From the NCBI GenBank assembly GCA_001556995.1, contig LSKF01000120.1, positions 1 to 64,000 on the forward strand: 64,000 nucleotides of DNA, given 5' to 3'. This DNA is from Erythrobacteraceae bacterium CCH12-C2 (GTDB lineage Bacteria > Pseudomonadota > Alphaproteobacteria > Sphingomonadales > Sphingomonadaceae). The notes below the pieces were generated by a model that saw nothing but the letters and a program-made list of their open reading frames with translations, did no database searches and was not told the DNA's origin. The translations under genes and the position numbers were made by a program. How positions within the stretch are numbered: position 1 is the first letter of the stretch; every line of letters starts with the position of its first letter. This document shows, one piece after another, positions 52,337 to 61,435 of this stretch.

Positions 52337-53502
52337 CTGCGCACGATTCCCGATAGCACAGGATCGCTGCGGCCCGGAAACAGCCGCGCTATGGCAAGCT
52401 TGGGATCGAGCCGCAGATGCTCAGCCACCGCGCCTGCCAGCACGCTTTCGAGCGCGATGGTCGGAGCAAGGTCGCGGCCCTCATAGAGCTGCTGGTCGGC
52501 AAGGCCCGGCCAGTCTGCAATCACCCGTCCGCCGCGCACCGCGCCGCCCATGACGAGCGCGGCCGAGGCCGTGCCGTGATCGGTGCCGCCCGTGCCATTG
52601 AGCTTCGCGGTGCGGCCGAATTCGGTCGCGACCACCACCATCGTGTCGGCCCATTGCGGGCCCATCCCGGCGCGATAGGCGGCGAGCAGGGCATCAAGCT
52701 GACGGGCCGAGCGGGCGAAGGCGCCGCGCTGATTGGCGTGGGTGTCCCAACCGCCGAGCTCGATCATCCCGATCCGCGCGCCTTGCGCCCCGCGCATCAG
52801 CGATGCGGCGAGATCGCCTGCCGCGCGGGCGTCGTTCAGGTTCCTCAGCCCATCGTCGCTCGCCATCGCCTTAGTCTCAAGCGCGCGCGCCCACAGCGGG
52901 CCGAGTTCAGTGTCGGCGGAATAAAGCTGGCTGACCCGCGCCAGCAGATCCTCGCTTGCATCGGGCAAGGCCGAGGGCGCGTAGTTGGACACCGGCGCAC
53001 TGCCGCGCAAAGCGAGTGGCACCGCCTGCGCAATCGCCAGCGCACGTAAAGGTGCAGGCGCGCCTTCGTTCATCAGGCTCGCTAGGCGGTTGAGCCAGCC
53101 GTCCTTGGTCGCATAGGGCGCATTACCGCCGGTCTCGAGCAGGTTCTGCCCGTCGAAATGTGACCGCTCGCGATAGGCAGTTGCGGCGGCGTGGACGAAC
53201 AGCGCCTCGCCCGCACCTGCCGCCTTGCCAATCTCCGCGAGCGCCGGGTGAACCGCAAAGAAACTGCCGATCCGGGGTACATTGTCGTAATCCGCAAGGC
53301 TGTCCCCGCGCAGCGCCACAAGGCCCGGGTCGCCAACGGGTGCGAGCATCGCCATCCCGTCGGCGGCCCCGCGCAGCAGCACGAACAGCAGGTTGCGGCT
53401 TCCTGTGCCTTGGGCAAAGGCAATCCGCGGCAAGGCCAGCGCGCCTGCGCCGAAGGTCAGCGATCCGGCGAGCAGCGTGCGGCGATCGAGTTTGGTCATC
53501 AT
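52333..53502 (-). CDS. Tat-exported DUF1501 protein
   Basis: A 389-residue protein with a twin-arginine signal (DRRTLLAGSLTFGAG). The DUF1501 core is related to sulfatase/alkaline-phosphatase folds: LLFVLLRGAADGMAML, RSHFDGQNLLETGG, TMVVVATEFGRTAKLNGTGGTDHGTASAALVMGG. It probably binds metal in the periplasm. It is paired with the DUF1800 gene just upstream (5 bases between them), a combination found widely in bacteria without a settled function. Confidence 0.9.
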   Translation of the reverse strand: MMTKLDRRTLLAGSLTFGAGALALPRIAFAQGTGSRNLLFVLLRGAADGMAMLAPVGDPGLVALRGDSLADYDNVPRIGSFFAVHPALAEIGKAAGAGEALFVHAAATAYRERSHFDGQNLLETGGNAPYATKDGWLNRLASLMNEGAPAPLRALAIAQAVPLALRGSAPVSNYAPSALPDASEDLLARVSQLYSADTELGPLWARALETKAMASDDGLRNLNDARAAGDLAASLMRGAQGARIGMIELGGWDTHANQRGAFARSARQLDALLAAYRAGMGPQWADTMVVVATEFGRTAKLNGTGGTDHGTASAALVMGGAVRGGRVIADWPGLADQQLYEGRDLAPTIALESVLAGAVAEHLRLDPKLAIARLFPGRSDPVLSGIVRS

Positions 53503-53507
53503 CGGAT

Positions 53508-54983
53508 CTATCTCCGCATCATTTCAGGGGAAACCAGCAGCAAAGCGAGTGCCTGCTGCCCGCTTTCGGCGCGGGTGAGCTGGGTGCGGGTGGCCTCGCT
53601 CAATGCGCCCGGAAACGCCGCTTCGGCGCGGGCGATGATGCCATCCTGCGGGACATTGCGGGCGATCCGCTCGGCAAGCTCAACCCGCTTGACCAGCGCG
53701 TCAGGGCCAGCCCAGCTGGCGGCGATATCGTCATAACCAGCGGGCGACGGCGCGCGCCATGGCACTTGGCCGAGCTGCGTCAGGGCGCCGACGAGCCGCT
53801 GGGGCGGGAGCGCTTCGGCGCCGGTCATGCGCATGGCTGCGATCAACCATTCAGTGGGCGTGCGGAACTTGACCGGCTCCGGCGTCCAGGCCTCAGGCGA
53901 GGCGATCAGAGTGCGGGTCAGGCTGGCGAGATCGCCGCCGGTTTTGCGGAAATCCGCCTCCAGCCGGGCCACCAGCGCAGGCGGCGGGGTGTCACCGGCG
54001 AAGTGGCGGGCGAACTTGGTGGCGATGTGGCGCGCGGTCGACGGGTGCGCGGCGAGATCATCGAGGATGCTGAGCGCCTGCACCGCCTCGCCAGCAGGAT
54101 ATCTGCGCCCGAGCACCTGCCGCGCGCCCGGTTCATGCACCAGCGCCACAAACGCCGCGCCGGTCGGCTGATCCTCGGCAAAGCGGCCCACGCGGCCGAT
54201 CCCCGGCACCGTCCACCCGGTCAGCGCGCGGGCGAGCTCGGTCACATCGGCCTGGCTGTACACGCCGTCGACCCCCAGCGTATGCAATTCGAGCACCTCG
54301 CGCGCGAGGTTTTCGTTGAGCCCGCGCGGGCGCTGCGGGTTGGCCGCGCGCCGGGCGGCGCGCTGCGCGAAGGGGGCGTTGGGGCCGATCGATTGGAACT
54401 GGTCAAGATAGACCAACATCGCCGGATGCAGGACCGCTGCCTTCAGCATGTCCGAAAAGCGCCCGAGGACGTGCGGGCGGATTGCGGTGAATTCGTGCGG
54501 GCCGGCCTCGAATTGGGTGCCGGGCTTGCCGACCGAGACGCTGAAATGGTTCGACCAGAAATGCACCAGCCGCTCGATCATCGGCGTGGGGCTGGTGATG
54601 GCAAGGTTCATCCGCACCGCGATGTCATCGGCGAGCACCCGGCGCGCTTCGGCCAGTTTCTCGCGATATTCGGGAGGGAGTGCGGCCAAGGCGGCTTCGC
54701 GCGGGTTTTCCTCCGCCATCCCACCCGCCATATCGCCAGCCATAGCCGGAGCATTGGCTGCGTTCGCAGCGGCCAGCGCACGGGTATCTTGCTGGAAACG
54801 CCGGAGCAGCTCGAGCACTTCGCCGGTCTTGGCCCGCGTATTGACCCTTGCCGCGATGGTGGGCGGGGCCGGGTCATAGGCATCGAGCTGGCTCAGCAGA
54901 TACCGCTGCGGATTGGACGGCACGCTGTCCTTCGCGCTGAAACCATAGCCGAAGCGGTGGAGCGCGATGCTGGCCGGGCTCAT
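53508..54983 (-). CDS. DUF1800 family protein
   Basis: A 491-residue protein of the DUF1800 family. Conserved parts are SIALHRFGYG near the start, RLVHFWSNHFSVSV, RPHVLGRFSDMLKAAVLHPAMLVYLD, RGLNENLAREVLELHTLGVDG and VTELARALTGWTV. The N-terminus is not an obvious signal peptide, so export may depend on the partner. It is first in the pair with DUF1501. A Met/Ala/Gly-rich insertion occurs near residue 75-90. Function unknown. Confidence 0.9.
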   Translation of the reverse strand: MSPASIALHRFGYGFSAKDSVPSNPQRYLLSQLDAYDPAPPTIAARVNTRAKTGEVLELLRRFQQDTRALAAANAANAPAMAGDMAGGMAEENPREAALAALPPEYREKLAEARRVLADDIAVRMNLAITSPTPMIERLVHFWSNHFSVSVGKPGTQFEAGPHEFTAIRPHVLGRFSDMLKAAVLHPAMLVYLDQFQSIGPNAPFAQRAARRAANPQRPRGLNENLAREVLELHTLGVDGVYSQADVTELARALTGWTVPGIGRVGRFAEDQPTGAAFVALVHEPGARQVLGRRYPAGEAVQALSILDDLAAHPSTARHIATKFARHFAGDTPPPALVARLEADFRKTGGDLASLTRTLIASPEAWTPEPVKFRTPTEWLIAAMRMTGAEALPPQRLVGALTQLGQVPWRAPSPAGYDDIAASWAGPDALVKRVELAERIARNVPQDGIIARAEAAFPGALSEATRTQLTRAESGQQALALLLVSPEMMRR

Positions 54984-55116
54984 GGGCGGGCCCTATCGGA
55001 AGCGGTCAGACGCATGGCGTGGCTCTCCAATCTCGTCAGTGTTGATGCGGCAATTCTTGCGCTTTGACCTTCCAACGCGCGAACGCACCATTCCCTTCGC
55101 GACAAGCTGCGGAGTT

Positions 55117-57069
55117 TCACGGCGTGACGATGTCGAAGCCCTGCGGCATGGGGTCAAGCGCGTCGATCAGGTGTTGCAGCGCGGCGATATCGCCTTCGAC
55201 CTGGAGCCCGGCGCCCTGCATCGCGGCCACGGGCTGCTTGAGGAACAGCATGGCCAGCAGCAGCGCGCGCGGCCCGCGCACCGTCACATCGGGCGTGCTC
55301 GGCAATCCTCCAACGCGCCCGATCAGCACCCGGCTATTGGCTTCGAGCGTGGCCTGCTCCTTGCGGTCGGTCAGCTCCAGCGCCACCGTGAGCCGGGGCC
55401 GTTCAAACCGCTCCGGCGCAAACCGGGTCGCGGCGGAATCGAGCAGTTCCTGCGTGGCGATGGCGGCGATGAGATCAGCGCTCTGCGCGGCCGACATCGG
55501 CGCGCGCCCGTTGGTCAGGTCGCCAGCAGCGGCAAGGAACTGATTGCGCCAGATTGCGCTTTCGGACCTGTAGCCTTGTTGGCGGTAGCTCTGTGCCAGC
55601 AGCGCCTTGGCCTCAGGCGTGTCGGGCGCGGCGAAGACGAGATTCTGCAGTAGGTCCGACGCCCAGCGGTAATCCCCGGCCGCCATGGCATTGCGCGCCA
55701 GTGCCATGGTGCGCTCCGGTCCGCCCAAGGCCTCAATCAGGCGCGTCGCCCGGGCAACGGGCGGGTGGGCGTGGAGATTGGCGGGGACGGCATCATACCA
55801 GCCGAGATAGAACTGGTAGATCGCCTTCGCATTATGGCTGACCGTACCGTAATACCCGTGGGTTGACCATTCATCCGCCAGCCCCGTCGGCGGGGCGTTG
55901 TCGAGCGCTTCAGCGATCTCAGCCATGGTCTCGCCGCGGTTCATGCGCCGCACAGTCTGATCATGCAGCCAGCGGTAATTGTCGCGCTGGGCGGTGAGCC
56001 ATGCAGTGGCTTGATCACGTCCGAAGATCGGCCAGCAATGGCTTGATATTACAGCATTGCTCTGCGGGGCGTAGCGCGTCACCGCCTCATCGAGATAATG
56101 CGCCCAAGCACGCGCATCGCGCACCTTCGCGCCGCGCGGGGTGAGGATGTTGTGCAAGGTGCAGGTGGCGATCTCGGCGGCGAGGAAGGTCTTTTCAGGC
56201 TCGATGAAGACGTTGAATTCGGCCGGGGCCTCGCTGCCCGAGACGATCTGGAATTCGAGGGTCACGCCGTCCACCACCCGCGTCTCGCCCGTGGCGGCGA
56301 TGGTAAGGGTAGGGGGGATGAGCGACAGCGTGCCGCCCGAAACCGCCATGCCGATGCCGCTGCCCATCTGCCCTTGTGGCCCCGGCGTCATCCCGGTGCC
56401 GAACTGATAGGCGGCCCTTCGCGTCATCGCGCCCCCGGCTATAAAATTCTCGGAGGTCGCCTCTTCCATGAAGCCTTCGGGCGCGATCACTTGCGTGCGG
56501 CCTGCAGCCACGTCGGCTGGATCGGCAACCCCGCGCACCCCGCCGAAATGGTCGGCATGGCTGTGCGAATAGATCACCGCGCTCACCGGGCGCTGGCCAA
56601 GCGTAGCGTTGACGAGCTCCATCGCCGCGCGCGCGGTTTCGACGCCGGTGAGCGGATCGATCACGATCCAGCCCGTCGCCCCGCGAATGATCGTCATGTT
56701 CGAAAGATCGAACCCGCGCACCTGCCAGACATTGTCGGTCACCTGATAGAGCCCATGGTGCTTGAGATACCGCATGTGCCGCCACAGGCTCGGGTGGACC
56801 GTGTCGGGCGCGGGTCCATCGACAAAGGCATAGGCGGCGAGGTTCCAGACCGGCTTGCCGTTTGCCCCTGTAATAATCGGATCGCTGCGGGTGGCGAGAA
56901 AGCCGCGGCGGACAGAGTCCGCGTCGCGGGTGCCATCAGCAGGTAGTTGCGCCGCAGCGGCCTGTTGTGCAGCACTGGTGGCTGGGCTTGCGGCGTTTTC
57001 CTGCGCCGCGCCAGATGTGGCGGCCATCCCGGCCAGCGCTATCGCGGCCAAGCTTGGTGCAAATCTCAT
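55117..57069 (-). CDS. Secreted alkylsulfatase, MBL-fold
   Basis: A 650-residue SdsA1-like alkylsulfatase that hydrolyses alkyl sulfates such as dodecyl sulfate. Signal peptide 1-22, then the MBL domain with IIYSHSHADHFGG (the dinuclear zinc HxHxDH), SHCWPIFG and an all-helical dimerisation domain (about 385-530). A C-terminal SCP2-like domain (about 545-645) binds the alkyl chain. Architecture is complete. No transport or regulator gene sits next to it. Ester or sulfate scavenging is a reasonable role. Confidence 0.9.
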   Translation of the reverse strand: MRFAPSLAAIALAGMAATSGAAQENAASPATSAAQQAAAAQLPADGTRDADSVRRGFLATRSDPIITGANGKPVWNLAAYAFVDGPAPDTVHPSLWRHMRYLKHHGLYQVTDNVWQVRGFDLSNMTIIRGATGWIVIDPLTGVETARAAMELVNATLGQRPVSAVIYSHSHADHFGGVRGVADPADVAAGRTQVIAPEGFMEEATSENFIAGGAMTRRAAYQFGTGMTPGPQGQMGSGIGMAVSGGTLSLIPPTLTIAATGETRVVDGVTLEFQIVSGSEAPAEFNVFIEPEKTFLAAEIATCTLHNILTPRGAKVRDARAWAHYLDEAVTRYAPQSNAVISSHCWPIFGRDQATAWLTAQRDNYRWLHDQTVRRMNRGETMAEIAEALDNAPPTGLADEWSTHGYYGTVSHNAKAIYQFYLGWYDAVPANLHAHPPVARATRLIEALGGPERTMALARNAMAAGDYRWASDLLQNLVFAAPDTPEAKALLAQSYRQQGYRSESAIWRNQFLAAAGDLTNGRAPMSAAQSADLIAAIATQELLDSAATRFAPERFERPRLTVALELTDRKEQATLEANSRVLIGRVGGLPSTPDVTVRGPRALLLAMLFLKQPVAAMQGAGLQVEGDIAALQHLIDALDPMPQGFDIVTP

Positions 57070-57121
57070 GCTGTCCTCCCTCTCGTCCCCACGCTGGTGA
57101 TGCCCCCGCGCGGCGAAGGAT

Positions 57122-57964
57122 TCAAGCGCGGTGGCCGATCGCCTGGCCCATCCGGACCGGATCGCCCGGCTTCAGACCCTCCAGCCACGCCGCCCGGCCC
57201 GGCTCGAACAGCAGCACCACGGTAGAGCCCAGGTAGAAACGGCCCATCTCTGCACCAGCGGCCAACACGGGCGCATCGGCGGAGAAATCCTCGCGCAGCA
57301 CCTCGCGCTGATGCACCGCGAAGCGCCGGGGCCAGACGGTGTCGATCCCCGCGACGATCATCGCCCCGACCATCACGCTGGCAAAGCGGCCATCGGGGCC
57401 ATCGAACAGGCAGGCGAGGCGTTCGTTGCGGGCGAACAGGCGGTCGACCCCCTCAGCCGTCTGCTGGTTAACCGAAAACAGCTGGCCGGGGATATAGGCG
57501 GTCGATTGCAGCGTTCCGGCAGCGGGCATGTGGACGCGGTGATAATCGCGCGGGCTGAGATAGATGGTCATAAACCGCCCGCCCTCGAACCGCGCGGCTG
57601 CCTCTGCGCCATGACCGAGGAGGTCAGCGGCGCTGAAGCTGCGGCCCTTGGCTTGGATGATCTCACCGCCGGTAATCGTGCCCAATTGGCTGATCGCGCC
57701 ATCGGCCGGGCTGAGGATGAACCTTTCGGTATCAGCCAGCGGCCGCGCGCCGGGCTTCAGCTCGCGGGTGAAGAAATCATTGAAGCTGGAAAATTCGCGG
57801 GCGTCGCGCGCCGCATCGGCGAGGTCGACGTCGTAGGCGGCGATGAACCGCTGGATCAGGCGATCCTTCAGCCATGGCCGCTCGCTCGCCGCCACTGCTC
57901 CGGCAAGCCGGGACAAGGCGTGCTGCGGCACGATATGCTGGAGCAGGATAAAGGGCGAGACCAT
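57122..57964 (-). CDS. psd: Phosphatidylserine decarboxylase
   Basis: A 280-residue enzyme that makes phosphatidylethanolamine on the inner membrane. It self-cleaves at the LGST motif (RFYLGSTVVLLF) to form a pyruvoyl group. The SSFNDFFTRELKPGARP, SPADGAISQ and SPRDYHRVHMP segments are those of the bacterial long form. The ATG 57964 is preceded by an in-frame TTG at 57967. It stands alone on the minus strand, with no pssA neighbour in view. Confidence 0.95.
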   Translation of the reverse strand: MVSPFILLQHIVPQHALSRLAGAVAASERPWLKDRLIQRFIAAYDVDLADAARDAREFSSFNDFFTRELKPGARPLADTERFILSPADGAISQLGTITGGEIIQAKGRSFSAADLLGHGAEAAARFEGGRFMTIYLSPRDYHRVHMPAAGTLQSTAYIPGQLFSVNQQTAEGVDRLFARNERLACLFDGPDGRFASVMVGAMIVAGIDTVWPRRFAVHQREVLREDFSADAPVLAAGAEMGRFYLGSTVVLLFEPGRAAWLEGLKPGDPVRMGQAIGHRA

Positions 57965-58070
57965 CAAGCAGACCAGACGCGTTTAGGGGAACGGAGCGCG
58001 GCCTCTTGCCCGCTGGCGCTGCAAATGTCGATGGGACTGCGGCGGGCTCCTTGGCCCGCCGATCAGTGGA

Positions 58071-59132
58071 TCAAAGGCCGCGCGCCTTGCGGCTTTCCCG
58101 CACCAGCTCGGCCATGCGCAAGCTCGCTCCGGCGGAGGTCTTGCGCGCATGGTCTGCGCCAACCGATTGCGCGGTGGCCAGAGCCTCGGCGAACAACCGC
58201 CCGCCGACCGAGATCACGATCGGTTCACCCGCCACGGCAATCCGGCTGCGGGCAATCGTCGTGCGCAAGCGCTCGATCGACGCTTCACGCCCCAGCGCGT
58301 CCGAGAGCCCGATGTCGAGCGCATCCGGGTGCTGAGCGCGCACCTGATTGGTCAGCGCCTCGGCGCTATCAGGAAAGGTCATATCGACCCGCCAGCCCGC
58401 ATCAGTGAACTGATCGGCCAGCATCGAGGTGCCAAGCATATGCGGCTCTCCGGGCGCGGTGGCGAGCAGGACCGAATAGCGGCTGTTGCGGATGGTGTCG
58501 GCGGTCTGACTATAGCGCACAGCGTGGCCGGCCATCTGCAACATGCTGAGCCCGATGGTGAGATCGATCTCGCAGCACTCATCCGCCAGCCACGCATCGC
58601 CCAACGCGCAGGCCGCCGGTTCAATCAGCAGCGAGACGATCGCCGTGCTGGTCCAGCCCTCTTCTGCCAAGGCAGCGATAAAGGCGTTGAGGCGGATATC
58701 GTCGGCATCGAGCGCGAGCCGCACGAGCTCGGCGACATATCCCGACACCGCTTCGGGCATCGGCCGTGCGGTGCGCGGTGTGCCGGTGGGTGCTTCGTCA
58801 AGGCGGCTGTAAAGCAGCAGATCCCAGTCCGAGAACAGGCGCGCCGAGACGATATGTTCGCTGATCACTTCGATGTGATCATGACGGGTGTCACGCTTGA
58901 TCGAGACCCAAAGCGCATCAAGCTTGTCCGGTGGTCCTTCGATGGTCTGGAGAAAGCAGCCGTCTTCGAACAACAGCATGCCGGTGACGCCCAGACTGCG
59001 GTTGCGCTTGCGGGCCTTACCGACCAGCGCCTGAAGATCGGCTGATCCCGGCGAAGATGTCGCGGTGCTCTTGTATGTGAGGGAGGCTATCCAGCCGCCA
59101 TCGCCTGATTTGTCCCCGCCGGACTGTCCCAT
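58071..59132 (-). CDS. BLUF photoreceptor with cobalamin/SCHIC-like domain (AppA-like)
   Basis: A 353-residue cytoplasmic sensor. The N-terminal BLUF domain (about 14-107) has all flavin-pocket residues: Tyr20 in SLTYKS, Asn44 in KRNRSLGVTG, Gln62 in FLQTIEG and Trp103 in FSDWDLL. A helical segment (about 165-205) and a B12-binding-like domain (about 218-325) follow, with His231 in GEPHMLGTSML where cobalamin proteins have DxHxxG. This is the order of AppA, the blue-light/redox anti-repressor of photosynthesis genes. It lacks AppA's C-terminal Cys-rich tail and is shorter. ATG 59132 is chosen. Confidence 0.88.
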   Translation of the reverse strand: MGQSGGDKSGDGGWIASLTYKSTATSSPGSADLQALVGKARKRNRSLGVTGMLLFEDGCFLQTIEGPPDKLDALWVSIKRDTRHDHIEVISEHIVSARLFSDWDLLLYSRLDEAPTGTPRTARPMPEAVSGYVAELVRLALDADDIRLNAFIAALAEEGWTSTAIVSLLIEPAACALGDAWLADECCEIDLTIGLSMLQMAGHAVRYSQTADTIRNSRYSVLLATAPGEPHMLGTSMLADQFTDAGWRVDMTFPDSAEALTNQVRAQHPDALDIGLSDALGREASIERLRTTIARSRIAVAGEPIVISVGGRLFAEALATAQSVGADHARKTSAGASLRMAELVRESRKARGL

Positions 59133-59450
59133 ACCCTCATCCCCTATCGCCAAGTACGGGGATCACGGGGAGGCAGAGCAGCAAGCATGCGCGACCAGAC
59201 CACCCGGCAGACGATCCCCATCCGCCAATTTTTGGCTCTGCAGCTTCAACGCTCTATCGTTCAAGCTGTGGCACCGACTCCGGCGATGCCATGGCGTCAT
59301 GTGCCGCAAAGATAAAGGAGCATCCGTCAAGCTGGCTTGATCGTCAAGTGACAAGCAAGCAACACAGGTCAAACGCCGCGGAGATTGCAAAATCCGAGCG
59401 GGCAAATGCCTATGGCAGGATCAGCATCGCGCCGCCCTGCACACAACACC
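59133..59450 (-). promoter_or_regulatory. 318-base spacer upstream of the BLUF gene
   Basis: No convincing gene is present; an 80-codon minus frame here (59163-59405) lacks any family feature. The spacer must hold the BLUF promoter. Alternating half-sites TCAAG (59327-59331), CTTGA (59336-59340) and TCAAG (59344-59348) form two overlapping dyads, with spacers CTGG and TCG. I found no obvious TGT-N12-ACA PpsR site. Confidence 0.45.
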
Positions 59451-60584
59451 TCAGGCCCAGAGCTTCTCGGCCATTTCTGGCAGCGCGGCGGTGTAGCGGG
59501 CGACGTCCTCGATCTTGCCGGTGCTGACCCGCGAATAGCCCTTCCACGGGCCATAGGCACCGCGGATCGCGATCCCCTGCGCGGCCATGGCATCGCGCAG
59601 GGCATCGGCATCGGGCACCTGCACGAAGACAAAATTGGTTTGCGAGGGCAGGGCGGTCAGCCCGGCCTTGGCGACGGCTTCGTTGATCATAGCGCGCCCT
59701 TCGAGCACCATCGCGCGCGACTGGTTGAGGAACGTGGTGTCATTATAGCTCGCAATCGCCGCTGCCACCCCGGCGAGATTGCCGCCGAAGCTCATCAGGT
59801 GCGATCGGATCGTCGCGGCATTGGCCTCGCTGGTAATGGCATAGCCGACGCGCAGCCCTGCCATGCCGTAGATCTTGGAGAAGGTGCGGCACACGATCAC
59901 GTCTTCTCCGGCGCGCACCAGATCGATCATGGCGTTGTCGTCGGGCCGGTCGGTGAGCTCGTTGTAGGCTTCATCGATCAGCACCGTGGCCTTCGGCGCG
60001 ACCTTGCGGCTGAAAGCGCGCAGATCGCTGGCCGGGATCAGCATACCGGTGGGGTTGTTGGGATTGCAGATCTGCACCAGCGACACGCCGCTATCGACCT
60101 TGGATGCCATCGCCGCCAGATCGACGCTCATGTCTGCTGCTAGCGGCACCCGGACCGATGTTACGCCCTGTCGCTCACCATAAAGCACGGTCGTGTCCCA
60201 GAACAGATCGGGGCACAAGATCGTGCCCTTGCGGCCCCAGGCGAGGGCGATGGCACACAGGATTTCGGTCGATCCGTCGCCGATTACCACCTGCTTGGGG
60301 CTGACCGAATGGCGCTCGGCGATCATCGCGATCAGGCGTTCCACGCCGCGGTCGGTGTAGTAGCAGCCCATCTTGGCGGTTTCGGCGATGGCGCGCAGGG
60401 CGGAAGGGGCGGGGCCATAGGGGTTCTCGTTGCGGCTCAGGAGCGCCTGCCCGATCTTGGGTCCGAAATCGGGCTCAGCGGCGGCGGCGCTGCTCATCGC
60501 GGCGCTGAGGCTCGAAAGCGGCAGCGCGCCCAAGCCGCTGGCAAGGCTGGCCCCGGCGAGGAAGGATCGGCGATTGGTCGGCAT
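59451..60584 (-). CDS. Tat-exported HisC-like aminotransferase
   Basis: A 377-residue fold-type-I PLP enzyme related to histidinol-phosphate aminotransferase. NPNNPTG (174-180), DEAY (204-207) and the Schiff-base Lys237 in RTFSKIYGMAG are intact, and GLRVGYA follows. Uniquely, it starts with a twin-arginine signal (NRRSFLAGASLASGLG, AAAA cleavage near 35), so the folded holoenzyme should work in the periplasm rather than in histidine synthesis. No his genes are nearby. It lies next to a TauE/SafE permease and a TonB receptor. Confidence 0.9.
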   Translation of the reverse strand: MPTNRRSFLAGASLASGLGALPLSSLSAAMSSAAAAEPDFGPKIGQALLSRNENPYGPAPSALRAIAETAKMGCYYTDRGVERLIAMIAERHSVSPKQVVIGDGSTEILCAIALAWGRKGTILCPDLFWDTTVLYGERQGVTSVRVPLAADMSVDLAAMASKVDSGVSLVQICNPNNPTGMLIPASDLRAFSRKVAPKATVLIDEAYNELTDRPDDNAMIDLVRAGEDVIVCRTFSKIYGMAGLRVGYAITSEANAATIRSHLMSFGGNLAGVAAAIASYNDTTFLNQSRAMVLEGRAMINEAVAKAGLTALPSQTNFVFVQVPDADALRDAMAAQGIAIRGAYGPWKGYSRVSTGKIEDVARYTAALPEMAEKLWA

Positions 60585-60616
60585 GGGCAGTTCCTTTGCA
60601 AAAGAGCGTGGAAGCG

Positions 60617-61435
60617 TCAGAATTTGGCGATCATCAGAACACCGATGAAGGTGAGATAAAGTCCGAAAACCCGGCGCAAAATGGCGGGCGCAAGATAGTG
60701 TGCTGCCGCAACGCCCATGGGGGCAAAGATGACCGATGTGGTAATCAACACGGCGGCGGCTGGCAAATGCACGTAACCCAAAGCGCCCCAGCCAAGTCCG
60801 CGTTCGCCAAGGCCGATGATAATGAAGCCGATAGTCGCCGGAATCGCAATTACCGCGCCCATCCCCGCTGCCGTGCCGATCGCGCGGTGGATCGGGGTGC
60901 CGCAGATCGTCATCGTGACGGTGGTGAGTGTGCCGCCCCCGATCCCGAGCAGGGTCGAGAACATGCCGAGCGCGCTGGCGATGCCTGCACGCGGCAGGCC
61001 CGAAGGTAAGGCTGCAAACAGCGGGGCGCCTTGGCGCGCGGGCAGCAGGAAATAGATTGCAAAGCCCAGCACTCCTGTGCCGAAGATCACCGCCAGGTAA
61101 GCGCCGGAGACCATGTCGGCTAGCAGTGTGCCCAGCACGGTCCCGCCCATCACCCACACCGCCCAGCTTTGCAGCAGGCTGAAATCCACCGATCCCCGCT
61201 GCGCATGGCTGCTGGTCGCACGGATCGAGGTGAAAATGATCGAGGCGAGCGACGTGCCAACAGCGACATGGGCGGTTTGTTCAGGCGAGACTCCGATGAT
61301 CGGGAGCAAGAACATCAGCGCCGGCACAACCACAAACCCACCGCCAATACCAAACAGGCCGCCGGCAAAGCCAGCAGCCGCACCGGCGGTGATCAAAGCC
61401 GGCAGCGCAAGGACGAGCGGAGAGAGGTCACTCAT
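60617..61435 (-). CDS. TauE/SafE family permease
   Basis: A 272-residue inner-membrane protein with about eight helices in two repeated halves. Each half carries the family signature: GGLFGIGGGFVVVP and TLLGIGGGTLTTV. Members move sulfite, sulfoacetate or similar organosulfur anions. It is transcribed just ahead of the exported aminotransferase (32-base gap), suggesting linked use of an amino- or sulfonated compound, but that is only proximity. ATG 61435 is chosen over a longer frame. Confidence 0.88.
   Translation of the reverse strand: MSDLSPLVLALPALITAGAAAGFAGGLFGIGGGFVVVPALMFLLPIIGVSPEQTAHVAVGTSLASIIFTSIRATSSHAQRGSVDFSLLQSWAVWVMGGTVLGTLLADMVSGAYLAVIFGTGVLGFAIYFLLPARQGAPLFAALPSGLPRAGIASALGMFSTLLGIGGGTLTTVTMTICGTPIHRAIGTAAGMGAVIAIPATIGFIIIGLGERGLGWGALGYVHLPAAAVLITTSVIFAPMGVAAAHYLAPAILRRVFGLYLTFIGVLMIAKF

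Noticed and set aside
59163..59405. 80-codon minus open frame in the BLUF upstream spacer
   Set aside because: No ribosome site, no family features, Arg/Ser/Pro-rich composition typical of noncoding high-GC frames.
59133..59450. PpsR/CrtJ-type TGT-N12-ACA sites near the BLUF gene
   Set aside because: I looked on both strands and found no convincing pair with the right spacing.
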